A DNA stretch of 64,000 bases from an uncultured Lachnospiraceae bacterium (GTDB taxonomy: Bacteria > Bacillota > Clostridia > Lachnospirales > Lachnospiraceae): assembly GCA_910577785.1 (NCBI GenBank), contig CAJTNT010000016.1, positions 1 to 64,000 on the forward strand, given 5' to 3'. Under the pieces are notes generated by a model. The model was given only the letters and a program-made list of their open reading frames with translations, was not told where the DNA came from and did not search any database. Below are positions 41,804-50,798 of this stretch, piece after piece (the first letter of the stretch is position 1; each line of letters begins with the position of its first letter). The position numbers and the translations under genes were made by a program.

Positions 41804-42811
41804 TTATTGTGTCGATTCCTTCAGCACAACCTCATATCCCAGCAAGGTCCTTGGCTCTACCTTCTTCCCTTCCATCAATTCCAGCAATACCTTGCATGCT
41901 GCCCTTCCCAGCTCCCTGGCGTCAAAGGAAAGGGAGGTGACGGAAGGCAGGTTGCTGGCCAGAATGGAACTGTCGTAAAAGGATGCCACCTTCATCTTTT
42001 CCGGCACGGCAATTTGTTCCTTCCGCAGCTTATTCAGCACATGGATGCAGACCGCATCATCCAGGCAGGCGATACAGTCCGCCTTGCTTTCCAGCAGCTT
42101 TTCCACTGCGCGTTCAATCATTATGCTTTTTTCCACATTTACATGGATAATCCCTGGATCTACGGGGATACCCGCCGCTTCATGGGCATCCAGGTAGCCG
42201 CCCAGCCGGTTCTGGGTCACTACATGGGACTCAATCCCGCCAATCAGGCCAATCCGCCCGATCCCTTTCATCAATAGCACGGATACCAGGTCCTTACAGG
42301 CGCCTCTGTGGTCATTGTCCACCTGAACCACTTCCGGATAATGGCTGCTGCCTATCGTCACAAAGGGAAGCCCCTGTGGCTTAAGGTATTCTATATGGGC
42401 GTCCCTGGTGTAAGTACGCATGAGGATAATCCCGTCTACCTTGTGGTTCTCCACCATCCGCTTAAGGGGCGAACAGTCATTCTCCCTACCCATGGTTAGC
42501 AGGATGTCATAATCCACGCTTACGGCTGTTTCCTCTATCCCCAGCAAACAGTTCTGGAAAAAGGGCAGGTCTACCACGGTATAATCCTCTGGGAGCATAA
42601 TGCCGATATTATAGGTCTTAAGCTTTGCCAGGCCTTTGGCCAGCACGTTTGGCTTATAGTGGTGTTCCTGGATATAGGACAGCACACGCTGCCTGGTTTC
42701 CTCGCCAATCCGCCCTTTTCCGGAAATCGCCCTGGAAACCGTTGTCTTCGAAACCCCCAGGGCTTCCGCCACATCTGTAATTGTTATTTTCTTCTCATTT
42801 TCCTGTTCCAT
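41804..42811 (-). CDS. LacI-family transcriptional regulator
   Basis: A 335-residue repressor-type regulator. The N-terminal helix-turn-helix and hinge are clear (ITITDVAEALGVSKTTVSRA, then KPNVLAKGLA), followed by a periplasmic-binding-protein-like sugar domain. The start MEQENEKK was preferred because GGGAAG precedes it; an ATG seven codons upstream has no ribosome site. It is encoded just upstream of the sugar-uptake operon in the same direction and is its likely regulator, with galactose or a galacto-oligosaccharide as the probable effector. Confidence 0.93.
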   Translation of the reverse strand: MEQENEKKITITDVAEALGVSKTTVSRAISGKGRIGEETRQRVLSYIQEHHYKPNVLAKGLAKLKTYNIGIMLPEDYTVVDLPFFQNCLLGIEETAVSVDYDILLTMGRENDCSPLKRMVENHKVDGIILMRTYTRDAHIEYLKPQGLPFVTIGSSHYPEVVQVDNDHRGACKDLVSVLLMKGIGRIGLIGGIESHVVTQNRLGGYLDAHEAAGIPVDPGIIHVNVEKSIMIERAVEKLLESKADCIACLDDAVCIHVLNKLRKEQIAVPEKMKVASFYDSSILASNLPSVTSLSFDARELGRAACKVLLELMEGKKVEPRTLLGYEVVLKESTQ

Positions 42812-42907
42812 AAATCTTCCCACCATCCCCATGGCTATTTTATCGTTACCAAGAAACTGTCCCCCGCAATCATTTATGCGCCTTTCCAGGCCATACGGAA
42901 AGGCTTT

Positions 42908-44818
42908 CTATCCTTCCACCGGGGCATCCCCTTCCGTCGGCTCGCTTTCCAGCTCACGGAGCCTTATTTCTGCCGCCTCCAACGCGCTGTAATTGCTCAC
43001 CTTGCTCTTCGCCGCGTCAGACAGCTGTTCAAACTGCGCCCTGGCGGATTCAATCATCCCCCGCATGTCCAAGGTAATCTCTTGCCCGGCAAACTGGTTG
43101 ATGGCATCAATCACCGTCTGCGCCTCAGCCTGTGCCTGCTGGTCTGCCGCCGACTCCGCTGCCAGCTGCCCCAGCCGTGCCTCCGCTGCCTCTAACTGGC
43201 TGTAATTGCTCACAAGCGCCTTGGCCTCGCTGCTTAAGGCTTCAAACTGGCTCCTGGCATTCGCCACCGCGCCCTGGCTGTCAAGGGTAATCTCCCCCAG
43301 GGCGTCAATCAGCTGGATAACGGCCGCCGCCTGATCCTGGGCTGCCCTCTGCGCCTGTTCCTGGGCTTCCCTCTGCGCCTGTTCTTCCTGATCCTGGGCT
43401 GCCGCGCTCTCATTGCCCTGCGTCTTATAGACCAGTACGGCGCACCCAGCCTCAATATTCTCATACAGGGTCTTGGCCACACTGTAGGGGAGGTTGACGC
43501 AGCCATGGGAACCGCCGCGCTTATAATAGCTCCCGCCAAACTTATTCCGCCAGGTGGCGTCGTGGAACCCCACGCCTCCGTTAAATGGCATCCAGAAAGA
43601 TACCGGCGTAGCGTAATCTTCTCCACGCAGCGTCTTGTCCCTCTGCTTATAATACAGGCCGTAAGCGCCTGCCGGGGTACTCCAGCCCTTGGCTTCATTT
43701 CCGGACACAAAGTCAGACTCTACCACCAAGGCGCCGTCTTTATAGTAAAACAGATGCTGGGCAGTCAGGTTCACTTCTACATAAGTATCCCCATAGTCAT
43801 TGCCCCCCCTGCTGTTTGCCGTCTGGGAATAAACCGGCTCTTTCGTCAGGGTCTCCCCATTGCGGATATTTTCCAGAAGCGCCGCCGCCTCCTGCTCCTG
43901 GTCAATTTTCCATCCATAGTCTCCGCCGCTTACAGTCACTTCCATCCCATAGGATGAGTTTAAGGACTTCGCCCTGCCTGCCGTATTGTATTTTTCTGCC
44001 AGGGAAGCCACATATTCTTGGATTTTCTCTTCTGAGACACTCACGTTCCGCTGGCCGTCCACGGCAATCCACTGGTGGATGGTGCTTCCGTCCAGGACTT
44101 CCTGGCCGTCCCCAAAATCATATGTAATGGAGGCCCCAACATATTTATTCATGGTCTTTGCCTGTTTCTTCAGCTCCTTGGATTTTTTGGTGTATTTGGG
44201 CTTTTTATAACATTTGGCGTCCTCCATGGAAAAACTGTCTTTCAGTTCAAGGATGGCTGCCCCTAAAGCCTTGAGGAATTTCTTTTCCTTGACAACCGTC
44301 CCCTGTTCCTCCGGCAGGATCTTATAGCCTTCCGCGTCCAAATATTCGGAGATGGCTGCGTCCAGCGGCTCCCTCATTTGGGCTTTATCCATAACCTCCA
44401 GCTTCGCCGCCGCCTCCTGCAGGCGTTTCTGGTTATAATCCACCATCGTCTCCACCTGCACCTTGGAGGTACGGAACAACGCTGCCGGCCAGGCGAATAC
44501 GTTCTGTTTGGCCAGCTGGCGCTGCAGCGTGCCGTCAAATACGGTCTTTAAGGCCACGTCATCCCCGGTCAGGTATTCTTCCCCTCCTTCGCGGGGTACG
44601 ATTTTAATCTGATAGCCGTCTACCTCGGAAGCTATCATCTGCTCCACCTCCTCGGCAGTCTTGCCGGAAACGTTCTTGCCGTTTACGATGGTTCCGAACA
44701 GGAAACGGTCGTTGAAATAGTTTGCGGTAATTAAATATGCTGCAAAAAGCAGCAGGAACGCACCTGCCACGATGAGCATGCATAATTTCTTCTTGTTAAG
44801 CTTTCTTGTCGTCTTCAT
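42908..44818 (-). CDS. L,D-transpeptidase (YkuD) with C-terminal repeat domains
   Basis: A 636-residue membrane-anchored wall enzyme. Domains: cytoplasmic tail and one helix (~12-31), two wall-binding modules of the kind preceding VanW/YkuD domains (~45-335), the YkuD catalytic domain (~347-465) with His438 and Cys440 in RGGSHGCVNLPYS, a Gln/Ala-rich linker (~470-497), and two ~52-residue helical repeats (~498-549 and ~567-622) sharing ITLD, F-x-x-L-S and VSNYSxLEAAE. It would cross-link peptidoglycan through 3-3 bonds or attach proteins. The duplicated C-terminal module is an unusual addition. Confidence 0.92.
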   Translation of the reverse strand: MKTTRKLNKKKLCMLIVAGAFLLLFAAYLITANYFNDRFLFGTIVNGKNVSGKTAEEVEQMIASEVDGYQIKIVPREGGEEYLTGDDVALKTVFDGTLQRQLAKQNVFAWPAALFRTSKVQVETMVDYNQKRLQEAAAKLEVMDKAQMREPLDAAISEYLDAEGYKILPEEQGTVVKEKKFLKALGAAILELKDSFSMEDAKCYKKPKYTKKSKELKKQAKTMNKYVGASITYDFGDGQEVLDGSTIHQWIAVDGQRNVSVSEEKIQEYVASLAEKYNTAGRAKSLNSSYGMEVTVSGGDYGWKIDQEQEAAALLENIRNGETLTKEPVYSQTANSRGGNDYGDTYVEVNLTAQHLFYYKDGALVVESDFVSGNEAKGWSTPAGAYGLYYKQRDKTLRGEDYATPVSFWMPFNGGVGFHDATWRNKFGGSYYKRGGSHGCVNLPYSVAKTLYENIEAGCAVLVYKTQGNESAAAQDQEEQAQREAQEQAQRAAQDQAAAVIQLIDALGEITLDSQGAVANARSQFEALSSEAKALVSNYSQLEAAEARLGQLAAESAADQQAQAEAQTVIDAINQFAGQEITLDMRGMIESARAQFEQLSDAAKSKVSNYSALEAAEIRLRELESEPTEGDAPVEG

Positions 44819-45008
44819 GATATTGCCTTTCCAATTATCTATTTAATATGTATGCTTGTAAACTTAAAAAAATACAGGGAGCCAATGTAGATGATAATCC
44901 TGTTTTTCCTAATGTCCATTTGTCCGCCATTCCAAAAGAGTTTTTGACATGGCGTTTTATATATTCTACGTTTATAAAAAAATTATTAGAAAAAATTGAA
45001 AAATATAG

Positions 45009-45037
45009 TTGATTTTTCCTCACCTCCGTGATATAAT
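45009..45037 (+). promoter_or_regulatory. Promoter of tRNA-Pro
   Basis: TTGATT (45009-45014), 17-base spacer, TATAAT (45032-45037), ten bases before the tRNA. Confidence 0.75.
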
Positions 45038-45047
45038 AAAAAAAATT

Positions 45048-45122
45048 CGGGGTATGGCTCAGCTTGGCTAGAGCGCACGGCTGGGGGCCGTGAGGTCGCA
45101 GGTTCGAATCCTGTTACCCCGA
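45048..45122 (+). tRNA. tRNA-Pro (anticodon GGG)
   Basis: A full cloverleaf can be drawn: acceptor CGGGGTA/TACCCCG, D-arm GCTC/GAGC, anticodon stem CACGG/CCGTG with loop CTGGGGG (anticodon GGG at 45083-45085), T-arm GCAGG/CCTGT with TTCGAAT loop, discriminator A. CCA is not encoded. Confidence 0.95.
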
Positions 45123-45208
45123 TTTTTTCATGTCTATCTTTAAAGAATAGGAGAATGTCTTCCGAATTTGGAAGCCTGTAGGACTTTCAAGGAGGCAGTT
45201 CCTGAATG

Positions 45209-45243
45209 GATTCCCGCCTAATCGTTATGGCGGGAATCTTTTT
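45209..45243 (+). terminator. Terminator downstream of tRNA-Pro
   Basis: A perfect 10-bp stem (GATTCCCGCC with GGCGGGAATC) followed by five T. It leaves an ~85-base trailer after the tRNA. The remaining 185 bases to the transglutaminase gene are AT-rich and hold no gene that can be supported. Confidence 0.85.
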
Positions 45244-45428
45244 CGTTATAGGGGGCGGAAAAATAACGAAAAAGAAAAGACTCCCCGAAAACCTACTTTG
45301 CTATTATACGACAGAAATTGACAGGACGCAAGAAATTAAAAACAATTCATATTTTCTTAATATAATTGGCAGAGGGATTTTACATTTTTTTTATAACTCT
45401 GTAATGTAATATGCAGGAGTTTGCCTGC

Positions 45429-47900
45429 TTATGATCCGCACATGTCATAGAAAAATTTCCGCACTTTGCCTTTCTCCTGGCGGAGCCTTTCTTCCAGCCC
45501 CCCATAAAGGGCGCAGATCTGCTGGTATTCCTCTTCAGTAATCTCCTGGGAGGAAAAAAAGGCTTTCTGCAGGGTATCCACTGCGCAGAGCCAGTCTATC
45601 CCCGTGATTTTTGCCTGCAGGACGGCGGCGTATTCCCTGTCTCCCATACTATCCTCGCGCTGGCATCCCAGAAGGGACAGGATCCATGACATCCTGCGGG
45701 CCATAAACTGCACAGCCTTTTTTCGGTTCGGCTGGTCAAAGCGCTCCCGCCGTTTTCGGAGCCGATGTTTCCTCAGGAGATAAGTTGCCATGGCCAGGAG
45801 CGCGGCGAGGATAAGGAAAACCGATGCAACGGCTGCTATGCGCAAAATCTGTCCCATGATCCCGCTTCCAGCAGCAGGGTTCCTGCCGTTGCCTGCAGCC
45901 TGTGATTTTTTCTGTTCTTCCTCCTGCCTTTTGGATTCCTCCTGCTTTTTGGCTTCTTCCCGCTCTTCCCGCGCTTTTTGGGCCTCTTCCGCCTTTTTCT
46001 TTTCCCGTTCTTCTAAGGCTGCTTTTACGCCCTTCCCCTCTGGCAGCGCCTTTAGCATTTCCGTATAAGAGGGAGGAGTCATCTCAATGGGGCAGAAGCC
46101 GATATTGTCATGATATACTTCTGTCCAGGCATGGCCCCTTTCATCTGTAATGACAGCCGTATAGCTACCGTCTGCATTTTCCTTGAAATCAGAAGGCAGC
46201 ACCAGGTAGCCCATAACATAGCGCGCGGGAACGCCATACAAGCGCAGCAGCAAGGTAGCGGCGGTGGCATAGTGCGTACAGTAACCTTTTTTCTGTCCAA
46301 AGAGGAAATACTCTGCGAAATCTTCTCCTGCTGGGACAGGCGAGAGGGCAAGGCTGTATTCGGTATCTTCCCATAACAATTCCTGCACCAGCCGGATTTT
46401 TTTCTCGGTTTCATTTTTGTAAAAGAGATCGACTGCCCATTCTTCCACTTGGCCGAAAGGGGGTTTATACTTATAGACGATACCTGGCATATCTTTTTCT
46501 TCCTGAACGGCAAAGGCACGTAGGGACTCAAGACCCTCCAGGGGGAGGCGGGTGTAGGCCTGCATGGCATATTCGCCATAGGAATACATGGCATTTCCCA
46601 GCCTTGCATGGCGGCGCTGCCTATCGCCCTGCCAAGGCTCACTGCTGCTCATCCTAGCGCTTGGCGCATACATAATGAGGTTATGGCTTAGGAAACGGAC
46701 GGCATCCTCCATATAAAAATAGCCCTTCCATTGGAATTCCCGCTGCTTCAAGGGCATTAAGGCGCCGTCTGCCTCCTGATCCTGCGCAGCCGGAATGTCG
46801 GCGAAATAGGGCGTCAGGGTATATCCCCTGGTGGAACGCCTTAATTTCAAATCCATGGTATCCTCTTGGTAAAATTGCGCCTGATAGCCGAATTTGGCCG
46901 ACTCGTAGGGATATTCCCGCACCAGCTGCTGGTAGTCTCCCAGCGAATAGCCCTGCTGCTGCGCCCAGTCGGAAAATTCCTGAAGGGACACGCCGCGCCA
47001 GTTCCCGTCCTCATAATCGCCGCCGACAAAGCCCTTGAGGTAAATATTGCCTTTCGGGCGCTGTTTCAGGGTGATCTGAAAGGCCTCCCGTCCGGTGATA
47101 TTCGGCTCCCCGTTCCCCAGGCGGTACATATCCTGCACGCCGTCATTGGCAAAAAGCCTGAGATTGGTATATTTTTCCAACGTGTCGAGCATAAAATCTT
47201 CAAAGCGGAGCTGGCGCTGCAGCCAGGGCCAATGGCACCGTTCCAGGAACTGGCCTGCCGATGGGCTGCCTGCAAACAAGATGGCAAGCCCCAGGCACAG
47301 GTAGATGCATACCCCCTGGGTCCGCATCCCTCTCCTGGCAGGCTCCGCCTGGCCAGCTGCCAGGCCGATCAGCGCCAGGATAAAGCCGCCTGCCGCAGGC
47401 GCTTTCCCCAGGGAAAGCATGGACACTGCCAGCAGCAGCGGAACCAGCGCCTGAGAAAACAGGCGCATCCTGCGCCCCCAGCCAGCTGTCGCCGCCAGAA
47501 TGTGTAAAAATCCTAAAATAACACACAGCAGGAAAAAAAACAGGGATTTCCCCGGTTCCTCCGCTTCCAGGTACCAGAGCAGATAGCTTGTCCGAAAATG
47601 GGCATTGGCCAACTCCAGAATCCGGTTGCCGATGGATTTTGCCCCCATCCACAGGTACTCCCAGTATCCAGCGGCCACAAAACACAGGAACGCCAAAAAG
47701 AGCAGGCACAGGACGAGCTTCTCTATTTTCCCTAAGCCCATAACCTCTGCTGCCATAGCCAGCACTGCCGCCGTCATGCCCAGGGCCGCCATACCTACGT
47801 CTGCCCCCAAAAAAGTCCGCAGGCACAGGAACATGCCCAACAGCACAAAAAACCGGCAGCCTCCCTGATAGAAACCCTGCCATACGTTCTCTCTTTCCAT
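45429..47900 (-). CDS. Transglutaminase-domain membrane protein (TgpA-like)
   Basis: An ~823-residue protein: a cluster of membrane helices in the first ~215 residues, an extracytoplasmic transglutaminase domain, a charged Lys/Glu coiled stretch (~650-690), one more helix (~705-728) and a cytoplasmic tail. The catalytic Cys is in GQKKGYCTHYATAATLL (~541) and the His in RGHAWTEVYHD (~590); the third position, usually Asp, reads Glu (CPIEMTPP). The start was set at MERENVW for its GAGAGG. It is the last of a MoxR-DUF58-transglutaminase operon. The substrate is unknown. Confidence 0.9.
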   Translation of the reverse strand: MERENVWQGFYQGGCRFFVLLGMFLCLRTFLGADVGMAALGMTAAVLAMAAEVMGLGKIEKLVLCLLFLAFLCFVAAGYWEYLWMGAKSIGNRILELANAHFRTSYLLWYLEAEEPGKSLFFFLLCVILGFLHILAATAGWGRRMRLFSQALVPLLLAVSMLSLGKAPAAGGFILALIGLAAGQAEPARRGMRTQGVCIYLCLGLAILFAGSPSAGQFLERCHWPWLQRQLRFEDFMLDTLEKYTNLRLFANDGVQDMYRLGNGEPNITGREAFQITLKQRPKGNIYLKGFVGGDYEDGNWRGVSLQEFSDWAQQQGYSLGDYQQLVREYPYESAKFGYQAQFYQEDTMDLKLRRSTRGYTLTPYFADIPAAQDQEADGALMPLKQREFQWKGYFYMEDAVRFLSHNLIMYAPSARMSSSEPWQGDRQRRHARLGNAMYSYGEYAMQAYTRLPLEGLESLRAFAVQEEKDMPGIVYKYKPPFGQVEEWAVDLFYKNETEKKIRLVQELLWEDTEYSLALSPVPAGEDFAEYFLFGQKKGYCTHYATAATLLLRLYGVPARYVMGYLVLPSDFKENADGSYTAVITDERGHAWTEVYHDNIGFCPIEMTPPSYTEMLKALPEGKGVKAALEEREKKKAEEAQKAREEREEAKKQEESKRQEEEQKKSQAAGNGRNPAAGSGIMGQILRIAAVASVFLILAALLAMATYLLRKHRLRKRRERFDQPNRKKAVQFMARRMSWILSLLGCQREDSMGDREYAAVLQAKITGIDWLCAVDTLQKAFFSSQEITEEEYQQICALYGGLEERLRQEKGKVRKFFYDMCGS

Positions 47901-47958
47901 CTTATAACCTCTCTGCCATCTATCCTGCGCAATTGCATCCGCCATGCGTATTCTTTTT

Positions 47959-49044
47959 CTACAGCATTAGCTCCATCCGCAGCAGCTGTTCCCGCACTTC
48001 TGCCGGCCGGAAAGTCTCTAAAAGCCTGCCATTGCAGGTAATCTCCAGATTCTGGTTAAGGGATAGCCCGCAGGCATATGCTTCCCCCTTAAATTGGCTC
48101 CCATAGAGCTGCCCAAACGCACATCGCCCCATGGGTTCCCGAAGGATCTCCCCCCAGAACTCTGACAGTTCCTCCGGGCAGCGCACTGCCTTACGCATAA
48201 TCTTCTGCCCTTCCTTGCCATACCAGGCCAGATAGTGGCTGCATTCCTGCCGCAGCATTTCCTGGGAAATGCTATTGACTACCTCCCAAAAGGCCTTTCC
48301 ATCCGCCTGGGGCATTTCTCCAATCTCCGCATCCAGAAAAAACACCACATTGCAGCCCATCGGCAGGCCCATGCTGGCCACCATCAGGCTGTCCTGCTTC
48401 GCCGATAGCTTCCAGTGGATGCGGTTGAGGCGATCCCCCTTTTGGTATTCCCGCAGCTCCAGCGTCTCTGCTGGGTCGTCCCCATTCATCTGGGGATGGT
48501 ATCTCTCACTTTCAGAAGAAAACAGCCTCGTGCGGACGCCGGCGCGGACGGTTGTCTGGTAACATTCCGGGAAGAGGATAATCTGCTTCTTGTCTCCCAG
48601 TTTTTTCCAAAAACGGTAGATTCCCAGCCAGTCGTAACAGCAAAGGCCCTTACATTCCATCTGCCACTGGCCAAACTCCGGGCGCTCCAGCCCTCCCTCC
48701 AGGCAGGCGGACTGCCCAGCTTCGATCCGCCCACGGAGCTTTACCTTACATACCCTCCCCGTTGCCCGATGCCTCAACACGACCTTTGCGCATAGGCTGG
48801 GAATGGCAATGCTGGTTGGATTTTCTACCTCAATCCAGACCCGGTACTTTCCCGTCCCGTCCGGATAGGCGGAATAGAAAAGGCCACATTCCATCCTCCG
48901 CCCCACGGATTGCAGGAGATACATAAAAACAGGAGACAGCAGGAGCACAAATATGCCCAATGCCAGAACCCCGCGGCTACGGTATAGAACTGCCAGATAG
49001 CACATGCCGCCAGCGCCCAGCGCATACAGCAAAAGATTCCTCAT
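47959..49044 (-). CDS. DUF58-domain protein
   Basis: About 360 residues: two adjacent N-terminal membrane helices (residues ~3-46), a beta-rich domain, and the DUF58 core with the hallmark ETLELREYQKGDRLNRIHWK (~203-222) followed by SAKQDSL. DUF58 proteins are regularly encoded with MoxR ATPases and transglutaminase proteins, but their biochemical role is unsettled. The start at 49044 is preceded by a GGGGG at a rather long distance; a GTG at 49071, overlapping the stop codon of the ATPase gene as GTGA, is an equally serious option and would imply coupling. Confidence 0.88.
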   Translation of the reverse strand: MRNLLLYALGAGGMCYLAVLYRSRGVLALGIFVLLLSPVFMYLLQSVGRRMECGLFYSAYPDGTGKYRVWIEVENPTSIAIPSLCAKVVLRHRATGRVCKVKLRGRIEAGQSACLEGGLERPEFGQWQMECKGLCCYDWLGIYRFWKKLGDKKQIILFPECYQTTVRAGVRTRLFSSESERYHPQMNGDDPAETLELREYQKGDRLNRIHWKLSAKQDSLMVASMGLPMGCNVVFFLDAEIGEMPQADGKAFWEVVNSISQEMLRQECSHYLAWYGKEGQKIMRKAVRCPEELSEFWGEILREPMGRCAFGQLYGSQFKGEAYACGLSLNQNLEITCNGRLLETFRPAEVREQLLRMELML

Positions 49045-49067
49045 ACGTCCAATTCCCCCTCTTTCCC

Positions 49068-50012
49068 TCACAGCGCCTTCGGCACAGGCACAGACTTGAG
49101 GATTTCCTGCAGGATCTGCCCGGCATCCATCTGCGCCATCCTCGCCTTGACATTCAGCATCAGGCGGTGGCTGCAGACCGGAAGAAACACGTCCCGCACG
49201 TCCTCTGGAACCACGTACGCCCTCTGGCGCAGGTATGCCATGGATTTTGCCATCTGAATGATATTGATCGTCCCCCTGGGGCTAATCCCCAAGTCAACCA
49301 TCGGATGGCTGCGTGTCCGGCTGACCAAATCCCCTGCGTACTGGTAGACCGCATCCTTCACCTGGATCCACTCCACTTCACCCTGGATCTGCTGCAGCTT
49401 TTCCCTGGAAATTACTGCCCGTACCTCTTCCTGGTTGTGCTTGCCTTTGAGGATTTCCATTTCATCCGCCATTTCAGGGTACCCTAGCCGGAGGCAGACC
49501 ATAAAGCGGTCAAGCTGTGCTTCTGGCAGCATCCATGTCCCAGCGCTCCCAAATGGATTCTGGGTCGCAATCACAATAAACGGCGAGGGAACCGGATGGC
49601 TTGTGCCGTCCACGGTCACCTTCTGCTCCTCCATTACCTCTAAAAGCGCCGACTGGGTCTTAGGGGAAGTACGGTTAATCTCATCTGCCAGCAGCAGGTT
49701 GCACATAATGCTCCCCGGCTGGTACATAAACTTCCCTGTCTCCTTCTGATACATGGAAAACCCAGTCAGGTCAGAAGGCAGCACGTCTGGCGTAAACTGC
49801 ACACGGTTCTGATGCAGGGACATGGCCTTGGACAGCGCCACGGCAAGCCTTGTCTTGCCTACGCCGGGAATGTCGTTCAGCAGGATATGCCCTCTGGCAA
49901 GAATTGCCGCCATTGCCTGGACAATGCATAGATCCTTGCCAATAATTGCCTTCTTCACTTCATTGATTACCTCTAAAGCAGGCGTCCCCTGCTTTTTTGC
50001 CTCTTGTTCCAT
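49068..50012 (-). CDS. MoxR-family AAA ATPase
   Basis: A 314-residue AAA+ ATPase. Walker A NDIPGVGKTRLA (~46-57), Walker B NLLLADEINR (~105-114) and the sensor block IVIATQNPFGSAGTW are present, as is the MoxR-type lid domain. These chaperone-like ATPases act on partner proteins encoded beside them. Start MEQEAKKQG, two bases after the stop of a 16-codon micro-frame. The gene lies directly downstream of the V/A-ATPase operon. Confidence 0.94.
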   Translation of the reverse strand: MEQEAKKQGTPALEVINEVKKAIIGKDLCIVQAMAAILARGHILLNDIPGVGKTRLAVALSKAMSLHQNRVQFTPDVLPSDLTGFSMYQKETGKFMYQPGSIMCNLLLADEINRTSPKTQSALLEVMEEQKVTVDGTSHPVPSPFIVIATQNPFGSAGTWMLPEAQLDRFMVCLRLGYPEMADEMEILKGKHNQEEVRAVISREKLQQIQGEVEWIQVKDAVYQYAGDLVSRTRSHPMVDLGISPRGTINIIQMAKSMAYLRQRAYVVPEDVRDVFLPVCSHRLMLNVKARMAQMDAGQILQEILKSVPVPKAL

Positions 50013-50014
50013 TC

Positions 50015-50065
50015 CTATCGTTTCCCTTTCAGCCTCTTAATTTTCTTAATGTGCCGTTTTTCCAT
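50015..50065 (-). CDS. 16-residue basic micro-ORF duplicated from the V/A-ATPase D tail
   Basis: The frame reads MEKRHIKKIKRLKGKR and stops two bases before the MoxR start. Its DNA contains a 21-base copy (50022-50042) of the end of the D-subunit gene (50076-50096), 54 bases away. It may act as a leader peptide coupling translation to the ATPase gene or be just the trace of a duplication. Translation is unproven. Confidence 0.35.
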   Translation of the reverse strand: MEKRHIKKIKRLKGKR

Positions 50066-50071
50066 CCCTAA

Positions 50072-50689
50072 TCAATTCCCTTTCAGCCTCTTAATTACTT
50101 TCAGCCTGGTAAACTCTTCCCTTTCCTTCTCTTCCAGGGAATCCTGGATGCTCTTGGTAAGGACTTCATACTTGGGGATGGTGATATTCTGCAGCGCATT
50201 GGCGCGCTTCTGCGTCTTCTTGATATTGTATGCCAGACGGTAAGCCGAAGTCTCAATCTGCGCCAGCCGTATGGCCAGCTCCTTCACCTTCTCAAACTTC
50301 TGGCAAGCCTCATCCAGCGACATCTTCGTCCCGTAAAAAGAATAGGTCGGCTTCAGTTCCCTCTGTTCATACTCTACCTTGGGGATTTCCGTCCCCATAA
50401 CGCTGCGCCGCTTGATGGTAATAGAATTCTCCACCGGCACGGCCTTGCTCAAAACCTCCACCTCATGAATCCCCATCTGTATATTTGCCTTCTGCAGCGC
50501 CTGGTAGGCTCTGGTAAACGTCACATCGATTTCCTTCTGGATATCTGTGGCCTGTGCAATCAGCTCCATCAATTCGCGGATGAGGATATTCCGCTTCTTG
50601 TCCATCAGCTCATACCCCTGCCTCGCCAAGGCGAGGGAATTCTTGGCAAGTATTAAATTCCCCTTAGTAGGAAATGTATTTGGATCCAT
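50072..50689 (-). CDS. ntpD: V/A-type ATPase subunit D
   Basis: A 205-residue, almost all-helical central-shaft subunit. The N-terminal PTKGNLILAKNSLALARQGYELMDKKR and the C-terminal KKTQKRANALQNI are highly typical. It rotates inside the A3B3 head and passes torque to the ring. The start MDPNTFPTKG was chosen over a frame open 11 codons upstream because GGGAGCAAGAGG lies immediately before it. It is the last ATPase gene of the operon. Confidence 0.95.
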   Translation of the reverse strand: MDPNTFPTKGNLILAKNSLALARQGYELMDKKRNILIRELMELIAQATDIQKEIDVTFTRAYQALQKANIQMGIHEVEVLSKAVPVENSITIKRRSVMGTEIPKVEYEQRELKPTYSFYGTKMSLDEACQKFEKVKELAIRLAQIETSAYRLAYNIKKTQKRANALQNITIPKYEVLTKSIQDSLEEKEREEFTRLKVIKRLKGN

Positions 50690-50798
50690 CCTCTTGCTCC
50701 CTTTCTTATCCCGCACTCCCATAACATATTACACATACTATGTTATAGATCATCGGAAAAACCTGCGCCCCTTAGCACTTCTATTCATGGAAAAATAA

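Noticed and set aside
45206..45409. 67-codon frame after tRNA-Pro
   Set aside because: Its start lies inside a strong terminator stem, and the translation resembles AT-rich noise.
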